From Caldifarciminota bacterium (GTDB taxonomy: Bacteria; Hydrothermota; Tepidihabitantia; Tepidihabitantales; Tepidihabitantaceae), in the NCBI GenBank assembly GCA_903908785.1, contig CAIVTL010000106.1, positions 1-9,103 of the forward strand: 9,103 bases of DNA, read 5' to 3'. Made by a program: the position numbers and the translations under genes. Below the pieces are notes generated by a model. The model saw only the letters and a list, made by a program, of their open reading frames with translations, ran no database searches and was not told where the DNA came from. Positions 1-6,507 of this stretch are shown here, one piece after another (position 1 is the stretch's first letter; each line of letters begins with the position of its first letter).

Positions 1-441
1 CTTGATGCCGAACATCATCCTCGCCAGCCGGTTGTAGATGGATGAAACCGCCCGCTTCTCGTATTTCCCCTGCTTGCGACCGGTGACGAGGTCAAAGCCC
101 TCGCGCAGCTTCGCGACCTGGGCGACGACGTCCTCGGGCAGGAACTGCAGGTCGGCGTCGAACACCGAAACAAACTCACCTTGAGCTGCCTCCACGCCGG
201 TAACGATTGCCGCGGTCTTGCCCAGGTTGGTACGGTGTTGACAAACTTTTAGAAACTGGTATTGGGCCCGGGCGGCGACGGCCATTTGATAGGTTCCATC
301 GGTGGAGCCGTCGTCAACGATAATGACCTCGTAATCCGCGGGCAGCTTCGCCGACAATTCGGCCAGCAGCGGGGCCACGTTTTCAACTTCGTTGAAAGCA
401 GGGACGATGATGGTAACCGAGGGTTTAGAGATAAACCCCAT
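1..441 (-). CDS. Family 2 glycosyltransferase, N-terminal 147 residues (runs off the window)
   Basis: The product should transfer a sugar from a nucleotide-sugar donor at the cytoplasmic membrane face. The fold is GT-A. After a start with a typical beta strand (SVTIIVPAFNE, residues 8-18), the nucleotide-binding motif VDDGSTDGT lies at residues 42-50 and the metal-binding DAD at 95-97, followed by LQ. The stretch GKTAAIVTGVEAAQGE and the later TGRKQGKYEKR and SSIYNRLARMMFG resemble polyprenyl-phosphate glycosyltransferases of the DPM1/GtrB/ArnC type, but the C-terminal part that would show membrane helices is outside the window, so the acceptor is unknown. The ATG at 441 is chosen because a strong promoter ends 9 bp upstream. 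There is no good Shine-Dalgarno site, which fits a nearly leaderless mRNA. It lies 291 bp downstream of guaA with its own promoter, so it is probably a separate unit. Confidence 0.9.
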   Translation of the reverse strand, partial: MGFISKPSVTIIVPAFNEVENVAPLLAELSAKLPADYEVIIVDDGSTDGTYQMAVAARAQYQFLKVCQHRTNLGKTAAIVTGVEAAQGEFVSVFDADLQFLPEDVVAQVAKLREGFDLVTGRKQGKYEKRAVSSIYNRLARMMFGIK

Positions 442-450
442 AACTCGCCA

Positions 451-478
451 AATATACCAGAATTACCGGCTTTGTCAA
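451..478 (-). promoter_or_regulatory. Sigma70-type promoter of the glycosyltransferase gene, nearly leaderless
   Basis: On the minus strand a perfect -35 TTGACA (478-473) is followed by a 16-bp spacer and the -10 hexamer TATATT (456-451), five of six matches to consensus. Only nine bases (TGGCGAGTT) separate the -10 box from the ATG at 441. Transcription would begin about 2 to 4 bases before the start codon. Confidence 0.7.
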
Positions 479-732
479 GGTCTGTCTGCAGGGAAAGGGG
501 AAAGGTGAAAGTGGAAATGGCAAAGTCCGGACGTTCGTCGGTCCACGCCTGCACTGAACTGACCTAACTGATTGGTTTGGCGTCAGTTGCGGTTGCAGGA
601 TACCACCGCTGGCCGGGCCGCGCCCTTTCCACGCTGGCTGGTCGTCGCATGCGGCCGGGCAGGGTTGGCTGGAGGCTGCTGGCCACAGCCTAAGTTATTT
701 AGGAGTCGAGCCTTAGGGCGTATCGGCCGCGC
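479..732. other. Non-coding gap between guaA and the glycosyltransferase promoter
   Basis: I find no convincing gene or tRNA here. Bases 491-525 form a purine-rich run of near-repeats (ggaaagg, gaaaggtg, gaaagtgg) like the simple repeats in other gaps of this window. Just after the guaA stop, a weak six-base-pair stem (689-694 with 712-717, loop 17) is possible. It has no following T-run, so it is only a marginal candidate for the end of the guaA transcript. Confidence 0.4.
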
Positions 733-2262
733 CTATTCCCACTCGATAGTCGCCGGGGGCTTGGAGCTGATGTCGTAGACGACACGGTTGATGCCGCGAA
801 TCTCGTTGATGATGCGGTTCGACACCAGCGCCAGGAAGCCGTCCGGCAGCCGCGCCCAGTCCGCGGTCATCGCGTCGGTGGACGTTACCGCGCGCAGCGC
901 CACGGCGTTCTCGTACGTCCGTTCGTCCCCCATCACGCCGACCGACCGTACCGGCAGGAGCACGGCCAGCGCCTGCCAGACCTTGTCGTACAGGCCCGCC
1001 TTCCGCATCTCGCTGATGAAGATGTCGTCGGCCTCGCGCAGCAGCCGCGCCCGCTCCGCCGTCACCGGCCCGAGAATTCGGACCGCCAGCCCGGGCCCGG
1101 GAAACGGATGCCGGCCGATGAGCGAAGGGGGCAGCCGCAATGCCCGGCCCAACTCGCGCACTTCATCCTTGAACAACTCGCGCAGCGGCTCAATCAGCTC
1201 GAACTTCATCTTCCTCGGCAGCCCGCCGACGTTGTGATGGGTCTTGATAGTCGCGGACGGCCCGCCGAACGCGGAGCGCGACTCAATCAGGTCCGGGTAG
1301 AGCGTGCCCTGGGCGAGAAACCGCAGTGACCCGTGCCGCTGCGCCTGCTCCTCGAACACGCGGATAAACTCATGCCCGATAATCCGCCGCTTCTTCTCCG
1401 GACTGGATACGCCCGCCAGCTTCGCCAGGAACCGCGCGCCCGCATCCACCACGGTCAGGCTCAGCCGCGCCCCCAGCGCGCGGCGCACGGCCTCGGGCTC
1501 GTTCTTCCGGAGCAGCCCGTTGTCCACGAAGACGGCAACCAGGTTCCGCCCCACGGCCCGCGCCAGCAGCGCCGCCATGACCGACGAGTCAACCCCGCCC
1601 GAAACCGCGCACAGCACCTTCTCGCCGCCGGCCAGCTTGCGAATCTCGCGCGTCTTGTCGCGAATGAACGCGCCCATGGTCCAGGACGGTTCGCACCCGG
1701 CAATCTTGAACAGGAAGTTGGCCAGTATTTGCCGGCCCTGCAGCGTGTGCTCGACCTCGGGATGGAACTGCACGCCGTAGATTCGGCGCGCCTCGTCCCC
1801 GAACGCGGCGCAGGCGATGTTCGAAGTCTTGCCGATGGTGACAAACCCCGGCGGCAGCGCGGTCACGGTGTCGCCGTGGCTCATCCATGCCTGGGTCCGG
1901 TCCGGCAGTCCGACCAGCAGCCGGCTGGGCCGCTTGGGAACCAATTGCGCCTGGCCATACTCGCGCGCGTGCCCGCCGGCGACCTTGCCCCCGAGCAGTT
2001 GCGCGGTCACCTGCATGCCGTAGCATATGCCCAGAATCGGAATGCCGAGGTTGTAGATTGCCGGGTCGGGCGCCGGAGCGCGGTCCTGCCGCACGCTTGC
2101 CGGCCCGCCGGAGAGAATCAACGCCTTGGCCCCGCGCTTGAGCACCTGCTCGGCCTTGATGTCGTGGGGCACAATTTCGCTATAGACCTTAAGCTCGCGC
2201 ACGCGCCGCGCTATGAGCTGGTTGTACTGCGAACCGAAGTCAAGGACGAGAACGCGGTCCAT
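733..2262 (-). CDS. guaA: GMP synthase (glutamine-hydrolysing)
   Basis: The enzyme converts XMP, ATP and glutamine to GMP in the cytoplasm, the last step of guanine nucleotide synthesis. Three parts are visible in order. The class I glutamine amidotransferase domain has the nucleophile Cys80 in GICYGMQ, then His167 and Glu169 in VQFHPEVEH. The ATP pyrophosphatase domain has the P-loop SGGVDSS at 221-227. The C-terminal dimerisation domain ends in KPPATIEWE, the normal family terminus. The 509 residues match the usual 510-525. The frame is open for 24 more codons upstream, but that stretch is repeat DNA, and MDRVLVLDFGSQY is the expected family N-terminus, so the ATG at 2262 is chosen. There is no obvious Shine-Dalgarno site, because the bases just upstream are the 14-bp tandem repeat. 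It probably shares a transcript with leuS, 138 bp upstream. Confidence 0.97.
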   Translation of the reverse strand: MDRVLVLDFGSQYNQLIARRVRELKVYSEIVPHDIKAEQVLKRGAKALILSGGPASVRQDRAPAPDPAIYNLGIPILGICYGMQVTAQLLGGKVAGGHAREYGQAQLVPKRPSRLLVGLPDRTQAWMSHGDTVTALPPGFVTIGKTSNIACAAFGDEARRIYGVQFHPEVEHTLQGRQILANFLFKIAGCEPSWTMGAFIRDKTREIRKLAGGEKVLCAVSGGVDSSVMAALLARAVGRNLVAVFVDNGLLRKNEPEAVRRALGARLSLTVVDAGARFLAKLAGVSSPEKKRRIIGHEFIRVFEEQAQRHGSLRFLAQGTLYPDLIESRSAFGGPSATIKTHHNVGGLPRKMKFELIEPLRELFKDEVRELGRALRLPPSLIGRHPFPGPGLAVRILGPVTAERARLLREADDIFISEMRKAGLYDKVWQALAVLLPVRSVGVMGDERTYENAVALRAVTSTDAMTADWARLPDGFLALVSNRIINEIRGINRVVYDISSKPPATIEWE

Positions 2263-2266
2263 CAGG

Positions 2267-2297
2267 AAAGTCCGAAGGACAAAGTCCAAAGGACAAA
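2267..2297. repeat. 14-bp tandem repeat of palindromic units before guaA
   Basis: Two copies of a 14-bp unit, aaagtccgaaggac (2267-2280) and aaagtccaaaggac (2281-2294), differ at one base and are followed by a further aaa. Each unit contains an inverted repeat gtcc/ggac, so the guaA leader RNA could form two tiny hairpins just before the start codon. Confidence 0.8.
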
Positions 2298-2320
2298 CGA
2301 CCTGAGCCGGGCAGCCGGCC

Positions 2321-2353
2321 ACTGCAAACTGCAAACTGCAAACTGCAAACTGG
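2321..2353. repeat. 7-bp tandem repeat (actgcaa), 4.7 copies
   Basis: Four perfect units of actgcaa occupy 2321-2348, and a partial copy (actgg) follows to 2353. It lies in the 138-bp guaA-leuS gap, which also holds the 14-bp repeat and a run of att/tca-rich near-repeats at about 2378-2406. No promoter or terminator is evident in this gap. Confidence 0.85.
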
Positions 2354-2400
2354 CCGTCATTTGCCGCATCCGCCTTTCACTCTTCACCATTCTCAATTCC

Positions 2401-5022
2401 CTATTCCATCTTTGCCAGGACCACGTTCACCAGCCGGTCCTTGACGTAAATCACCTTGGCGACGCGCCGGCCTGAAAGCAGCGCCATGATATCCGGCGCC
2501 GCGAGTGCGGCCGCTTTCACTTCCTCTTCCCCGGCCGCGCGCGGAACCGTTACCCGGCCGCGCAGCTTCCCGTCAACCTGCACGGGAATCACCATCTCGT
2601 CGAACACGAGGAACTTCGCGTCCACATCCGGAAAACGCTCGGCGAAGAGCGACCCGGCATCCGGACGTGCCTGGTGCCACAACTCCTCCGCAACGTGCGG
2701 TGCGAATGGCGCGAGCAGGTAGATGAGCCGGCCGAGCGCGAACCCGAACACCGCCGACTGCCGGTCCGCAAACCCGGACAGGTCGTTTAGAAACTCCATC
2801 TGCGCCGCAATCGCGGTGTTGAACTGGAATGCCTCGGAGTCCGCAATCACCTTCGCGTGGGTCTGGTTCAACCGGATGTACAGGCTTCGCTCCGCCGGGC
2901 TCAGCTTGCCGGTGTCCGGCTTCTCGAACCGGACCGCATCCGAGTTGTCCTCGTAGAGTCGCCACACCCGGTTCAGGAACCGGGTGACGCCGGTAACGAG
3001 ATCATCATTCCAGTCCATGCCCTTTTCCGGCGGCGCGGCAAACAGCACGGCCAGCCGTGCCACGTCCGCGCCCGCCTCGCCGACAAACTCGCCGACCCAG
3101 ACGCCGATGCGCTTGGAAGACGACATTGTCTTGCCGTTCAGGCTGACCATACCCTGTGTGTGTAGGGTCCGGCACGGCTCCTGCACGTCTACCATTCCCA
3201 TGTCGTGCAGCGCGCGGGTGAAGAACCGGAAGAATATCAGGTGGCCGGTCGCGTGCTCGATGCCGCCGACGTACTCGTCGACGGGCAGCCACTTATCCGC
3301 CTCAGCCTGGCGGAACGGCAGCTTGTCGTTGTGCGCATCCGTGTACCGCAGGTGATACCACGACGAATCTACGAACGTATCCATCGTGTCCGGGTCGCGC
3401 CGCGCCGGGCCGCCGCACTTCGGGCAGGTCGTGTTGATGAACGACTCCACGCCTTCCAGCACCGACTTGCCCTTGGGCTTGTAGTCCTTCACGTCCTCGG
3501 GCAACAGCACCGGCAACTGCTCCTCCGGCACCGGCACCACGCCGTCCTTCGGGCAGTGAATCATCGGAATCGGCGTGCCCCAATACCGCTGGCGCGAAAC
3601 CAGCCAGTCCTTCAGCCGGTAGTTGACCATCCGCCGGCCGATGCCCTGCTTCTCCAGGTGCGCGGTTACCTTGTCTATTCCCTCGTCCGACTTCGTCCCG
3701 TCGAACTGCCCCGATTTCACCATCGTCCCCACATCCGTGTAGGCTTCGGTCATCGAGGAGGGTTCAAGGGTTCGGGGGTTCAGGGGTTCAGGCCGGATGA
3801 CAACCTTAATGGGAATCTCGTACTTCCGCGCAAACTCGAAGTCACGCTGGTCGTGTCCCGGCACGGCCATCACCATGCCGGTCCCGTAGGACGCCAGCAC
3901 GAAGTCGGCGATGTAAATCGGCACGCGGTCACCGGTCAGCGGGTTGACCGCGTATCGGCCGGTGAAGATACCTTCCTTGTCGGCCGTGGCCGCGACCCGC
4001 TCAATCTCCGGCCGCATCGCCACGCGGCGACAGAACTCGCGCACCGCCGCCTCCTGCGGCAGCCCCTGCGAAATGGTGGCGGCCAGCACCGCGTCAGGCG
4101 CCAGCGCCATAAACGTTACTCCGTAGAGTGTGTCCGGCCGGGTCGTGAACACCTGTATCTTCTCTCCTGCGCCCGCGGCCGATCCCTCTCCGGTAATCTG
4201 TGTAATCTGTGGATTCTCGACTCCGGTACTCCGATTCGGGGCAATCTGTGTAATCTGCGTAATCTGTGGATGCTCAACCGGTGCCAGCGTGAAATCAACC
4301 TCGACGCCCTCAGACCGTCCAATCCAGTGCCGCTGCATCGTCCGCACGTTCTCCGGCCAGCGGTCGAGCGTGTCGATGCCGTCCAGCAACTGCTGGGCGT
4401 ACTCGGTTATGCGGAAGAACCACTGCGTCAGTTGCCGCTTCGCCACGGTCGCCCCGCACCGGTAGCACAGCCCGTCGTTCACCTGCTCGTTGGCCAGCAC
4501 GGTCTGGCACTGCGGGCACCAGTTTACCGACGCTTCCTTCCGGTAGGCGAGCCCGCGCTCGTAGAACTTTACGAACAGCCACTGGTTCCAGCGGTAGTAC
4601 TCGGGCAGGCAGGTCGTCACCTCGCGGTCCCAGTCATAGCCGATGCCCAGCAGCTTCAGGCTCTGCCGCGCGGTCTTGATGGACTCGAACGTCCAATAGC
4701 TCGGGTGATTACCATGGGCGATGGCCGCGTTCTCCGCGGGCAGGCCGAACGCATCCCAGCCGAACGGATGCAGCACATCATATCCCTGCATCTTCCGGAA
4801 CCGACAGAGCACGTCGCCGATGACGTAGTTCCGGCAATGGCCCATGTGCACGTCGCCGGATGGGTAGAAGAACATCACCAGCACATAGAACTTCCGCTTC
4901 GGGTCCGGGCTGGTCCGGAACGTGCCGTGCTGGTTCCAGTACGCCTGCCAGCGCTCCTCAATCTCGCGGGCCGGGTACGCAACTCTCGTCCGCTCGCCGC
5001 CCGCTCCCTTCTCAGTCGTCAT
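2401..5022 (-). CDS. leuS: Leucyl-tRNA synthetase with repeat-derived insertions
   Basis: The class I synthetase charges tRNA-Leu with leucine in the cytoplasm. The HIGH motif is HMGH (residues 59-62) after FFYPSGDV. A zinc module has NWCPQC and LCYRCG. The CP1 editing domain contains TTRPDT (293-298) and HDQRD (390-394). The leucine-specific region has CPKCGG and DTFVDSSWY. The anticodon-binding and C-terminal domains end in VNVVLAKME. At 873 residues the length is normal for bacteria. The KMSKS loop reads TMSSS (632-636), lacking both conserved lysines. Residues 250-281 and 411-422 are encoded by tandem-repeat DNA and look like in-frame insertions. The ATG at 5022 is preferred over a TTG two codons upstream because GAGAG at 5031-5027 serves as Shine-Dalgarno site. 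It starts 9 bases after the holA stop, so the two are co-transcribed. Confidence 0.96.
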   Translation of the reverse strand: MTTEKGAGGERTRVAYPAREIEERWQAYWNQHGTFRTSPDPKRKFYVLVMFFYPSGDVHMGHCRNYVIGDVLCRFRKMQGYDVLHPFGWDAFGLPAENAAIAHGNHPSYWTFESIKTARQSLKLLGIGYDWDREVTTCLPEYYRWNQWLFVKFYERGLAYRKEASVNWCPQCQTVLANEQVNDGLCYRCGATVAKRQLTQWFFRITEYAQQLLDGIDTLDRWPENVRTMQRHWIGRSEGVEVDFTLAPVEHPQITQITQIAPNRSTGVENPQITQITGEGSAAGAGEKIQVFTTRPDTLYGVTFMALAPDAVLAATISQGLPQEAAVREFCRRVAMRPEIERVAATADKEGIFTGRYAVNPLTGDRVPIYIADFVLASYGTGMVMAVPGHDQRDFEFARKYEIPIKVVIRPEPLNPRTLEPSSMTEAYTDVGTMVKSGQFDGTKSDEGIDKVTAHLEKQGIGRRMVNYRLKDWLVSRQRYWGTPIPMIHCPKDGVVPVPEEQLPVLLPEDVKDYKPKGKSVLEGVESFINTTCPKCGGPARRDPDTMDTFVDSSWYHLRYTDAHNDKLPFRQAEADKWLPVDEYVGGIEHATGHLIFFRFFTRALHDMGMVDVQEPCRTLHTQGMVSLNGKTMSSSKRIGVWVGEFVGEAGADVARLAVLFAAPPEKGMDWNDDLVTGVTRFLNRVWRLYEDNSDAVRFEKPDTGKLSPAERSLYIRLNQTHAKVIADSEAFQFNTAIAAQMEFLNDLSGFADRQSAVFGFALGRLIYLLAPFAPHVAEELWHQARPDAGSLFAERFPDVDAKFLVFDEMVIPVQVDGKLRGRVTVPRAAGEEEVKAAALAAPDIMALLSGRRVAKVIYVKDRLVNVVLAKME
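3760..3791. repeat. 8-bp tandem repeat (gggttcag) inside leuS
   Basis: Four consecutive 8-bp units (gggttcaa, gggttcgg, gggttcag, gggttcag) lie within the leuS coding region. On the coding strand they encode PEPLNPRTLEPS in the linker after the editing-domain motif HDQRD, at residues about 411-422. The unit length is not a multiple of three, yet the reading frame stays open across the array. Confidence 0.85.
4194..4275. repeat. Two arrays of a 9-bp repeat (cagattaca on the coding strand) inside leuS
   Basis: Two short arrays of the plus-strand unit taatctgtg occur at 4194-4218 and 4242-4275, separated by about 23 bases. Read from leuS they give PQITQITQI and PQITQIT, with APNRSTGVEN between. 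They sit just before the editing-domain motif TTRPDT. Confidence 0.9.
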
Positions 5023-5031
5023 TCGCAACTC

Positions 5032-6084
5032 TCATTCTACGTTTACCGCTTTCTTCCTTGCTCCGTACGTTCGGTCGCGCCGCACCTTGCGCCGCATGCA
5101 GAACTCCGGCGCTGCACCGGCGTGGATTGAACAATACTCCTTCGTCTTCGGACACGCGGCACAGACAGTGAACATCTCCAGCAGCACAAACGGCTCCGGA
5201 TGCCCGCTGATGATGTCCCGGTTAATCTCATAGAGCTGAAGCAGGCACAGCCGGACGTGCTTTTCGTCCCATCGCTCCCCGGTGTACTGGTTCGCGGCCA
5301 GCCGGAGGAACGCGCCCGCCAGCCACGCGGTAATCTTCACCGGCTCCTCGTCCCACTCCTGTAGCCGCTCGAGCACGGCCAGCGCCCCGGCGCTGTTCCG
5401 CCGCCCAACCTGGTTCACATACTCATTCAGCTCAAACTCACGCGACTTGCCGGCCAGCTTCCGCACGTCCTCGGCCGTTATCGAATCGCCCGGGTCGACC
5501 GCCGTTGCCAGCTTCTCCAGTTCGCCCAGCAGCAGCGTCGTCCCATCCCCGGACACGTCGAGCAGCAACTGTACTGCCGCGGGCTCCAGCGAAATGCCCA
5601 ACTCCTTTGCCCGCCGTTGAAGCAATCCCGAAAGCTCGGCCTCGCCCGGCTGGCGGAGGTCAACGACGAACTTACCGAGTCCCGCTCCGGCAAGGGCCTT
5701 CTGCAGACTGGCATCGTAATCGCTGGTAAGCGCCACCGCGCACGCGTCCGGCAGAGCGGCCAACCCTTCAAGCAACTCCTTCAGAGGGAACTTGCCCAGG
5801 CGGTCAATCCCGCGAACCACCACCAGCCTTCGCTTCGACGCCACCGGCGGCTGTCGGACGTGCTGCAGCAGAATCGCGACATCCAACTCATCGGCGTGAA
5901 CCGATTCATAGTCGAACGACTCCAGCCCGGGCTGCACCAGCGCTTCCTTCAACTCCCGCAGCAGCTCATCGGCCGCGGCCGAATCCGCCCCAAACAGGAT
6001 ATACACCGGCGCCAGCTTCCCGCGTTTGATGTCCGCGAGAACCTGTGCGGGTTTGCGAGGAGAACTACCGGAATAGCCGGCCAT
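5032..6084 (-). CDS. holA: DNA polymerase III delta subunit with a cysteine-rich tail
   Basis: The delta subunit belongs to the clamp loader and opens the sliding clamp at replication forks. The 350-residue product follows the family pattern. An N-terminal AAA+-like region (PVYILFGADSAAADELLRELKEAL) leads to RRLVVVRGIDRLGK. A helical middle region includes LLQRRAKELGISLEPAAVQLLLDVSGDGTTLLLGELEKLA, typical of HolA. The C-terminal collar helices end near LLEMFTV. About 43 residues follow that ordinary delta subunits lack. They hold Cys308, Cys311, Cys318 and Cys329 (C-x2-C-x6-C-x10-C) and then a basic stretch (MRRKVRRDR). The ATG at 6084 is supported by a TTGACA-type promoter placed for a leaderless start; a Shine-Dalgarno site is weak at best (GATGAG). 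It heads the holA-leuS-guaA group. Confidence 0.9.
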   Translation of the reverse strand: MAGYSGSSPRKPAQVLADIKRGKLAPVYILFGADSAAADELLRELKEALVQPGLESFDYESVHADELDVAILLQHVRQPPVASKRRLVVVRGIDRLGKFPLKELLEGLAALPDACAVALTSDYDASLQKALAGAGLGKFVVDLRQPGEAELSGLLQRRAKELGISLEPAAVQLLLDVSGDGTTLLLGELEKLATAVDPGDSITAEDVRKLAGKSREFELNEYVNQVGRRNSAGALAVLERLQEWDEEPVKITAWLAGAFLRLAANQYTGERWDEKHVRLCLLQLYEINRDIISGHPEPFVLLEMFTVCAACPKTKEYCSIHAGAAPEFCMRRKVRRDRTYGARKKAVNVE

Positions 6085-6089
6085 TGCTC

Positions 6090-6117
6090 ATCTTATTCAC
6101 TCCAGCCCGACTGTCAA
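6090..6117 (-). promoter_or_regulatory. Candidate leaderless promoter of holA-leuS-guaA
   Basis: On the minus strand a perfect TTGACA (6117-6112), a 16-bp spacer and TAAGAT (6095-6090, four of six matches to TATAAT) end five bases before the holA ATG. The predicted transcription start falls on or next to the A of the start codon. It lies just downstream of the terminator at 6137-6166, as expected for a fresh transcription unit. Confidence 0.55.
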
Positions 6118-6136
6118 TTCCTTCAGACCCCAACCA

Positions 6137-6166
6137 GAGAGGCCGCGCTTGTGGGCGCGGCCTCTC
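6137..6166 (-). terminator. Rho-independent-type hairpin ending the small-gene unit
   Basis: A perfect 12-bp GC-rich inverted repeat (6137-6148 with 6155-6166, arm gagaggccgcgc) has a 6-base loop. It starts 17 bases after the stop codon of the 73-residue gene and precedes holA. The following minus-strand bases are only moderately T-rich (TGGTTGGGGTCT), so it may be a weak or factor-assisted terminator. The stem is symmetric and could work on both strands, but only minus-strand genes are near. Confidence 0.65.
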
Positions 6167-6183
6167 CGCACGAACGCTGTCCG

Positions 6184-6405
6184 CTACGGCGTCAGGTTCC
6201 AGTAACCTGTCCAGTACGTGTGCAACGTGGGGCCCGTGCCTCGCGTCAGCTTCACAGTCCGCACCGGCAACACCAGCGGCGGCAGCGAGCCGAGCAGCGT
6301 GGCGCCGGTGGGCGGCTGTGCATCACCAGTGAGCGTCATGGTCACGCCGGAAGCAGCAAGGGCCGTCTCCAGCAGATACACGAGCGCCCGTACCAGATAC
6401 AACAT
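6184..6405 (-). CDS. Small protein of 73 residues with hydrophobic N-terminus, unknown function
   Basis: I do not recognise this protein. Residues 1-21 (MLYLVRALVYLLETALAASG, then V) form a hydrophobic helix that could be a membrane segment or a poor signal peptide; Glu13 interrupts it. The rest is rich in Thr, Pro, Gly and Leu (TLLGSLPPLVLPVRT), has few charges, and ends with Trp and Tyr (HTYWTGYWNLTP), which may suit a membrane or secreted peptide. The ATG at 6405 is chosen because GGGAGGTGAT stands immediately upstream; the GTG at 6414 overlaps that site. It lies 99 bases downstream of the 124-residue paralogue gene, from which a potential stem-loop separates it, and a strong hairpin ends the unit. 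The near-identical start region shared with its neighbour supports a real gene, though a codon-bias check is not possible at this length. Confidence 0.6.
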   Translation of the reverse strand: MLYLVRALVYLLETALAASGVTMTLTGDAQPPTGATLLGSLPPLVLPVRTVKLTRGTGPTLHTYWTGYWNLTP

Positions 6406-6410
6406 GGTTA

Positions 6411-6420
6411 TCACCTCCCT
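6411..6420 (-). promoter_or_regulatory. Shine-Dalgarno site of the 73-residue gene
   Basis: The minus strand reads AGGGAGGTGATAACC before ATG. It fixes the start at 6405 and matches the start region of the upstream gene at 15 of 18 positions, start codon included. Confidence 0.8.
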
Positions 6421-6428
6421 TCGCGTGT

Positions 6429-6507
6429 TGACGTTCCGAGCCTATCCCAACCCGCGCGGGCGGTATCCGGCAGCGGGACACCGCCCGCAGAAATCAGGTC
6501 AACGTCA
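6429..6507 (-). other. Nested stem-loop between the two small genes
   Basis: An outer 7-bp inverted repeat (tgacgtt 6429-6435 with aacgtca 6501-6507) encloses a 9-bp GC-rich stem (gcgggcggt 6456-6464 with accgcccgc 6480-6488, loop 15). It begins at the stop codon of the 124-residue gene and spans most of the gap. No T-run follows, so it is more likely an attenuator, processing site or stability element than a full terminator. Confidence 0.45.

Noticed and set aside
249..554. Minus-strand frame of 101 codons over the glycosyltransferase start
   Set aside because: It is in a different frame from the clear GT2 protein (VDDGSTDGT, DAD) and covers its promoter.
560..720. Possible tRNA in the gap after guaA
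   Set aside because: No cloverleaf, no TTCGA-type T-loop and no acceptor stem could be formed on either strand.
2263..2334. N-terminal extension of GuaA by 24 residues
   Set aside because: The stretch is encoded by tandem-repeat DNA, has no ribosome site, and the family N-terminus begins at MDRVLVLDFGSQY.
3205..5130. Long plus-strand open frame of 641 codons opposite leuS and holA
   Set aside because: It is an antisense shadow in GC-rich DNA: the minus strand encodes an unmistakable LeuRS, while the plus-strand product has no recognisable domain and an Arg/Val/Leu-rich composition. The same holds for plus-strand frames at 1333-2475 and 5617-7050.
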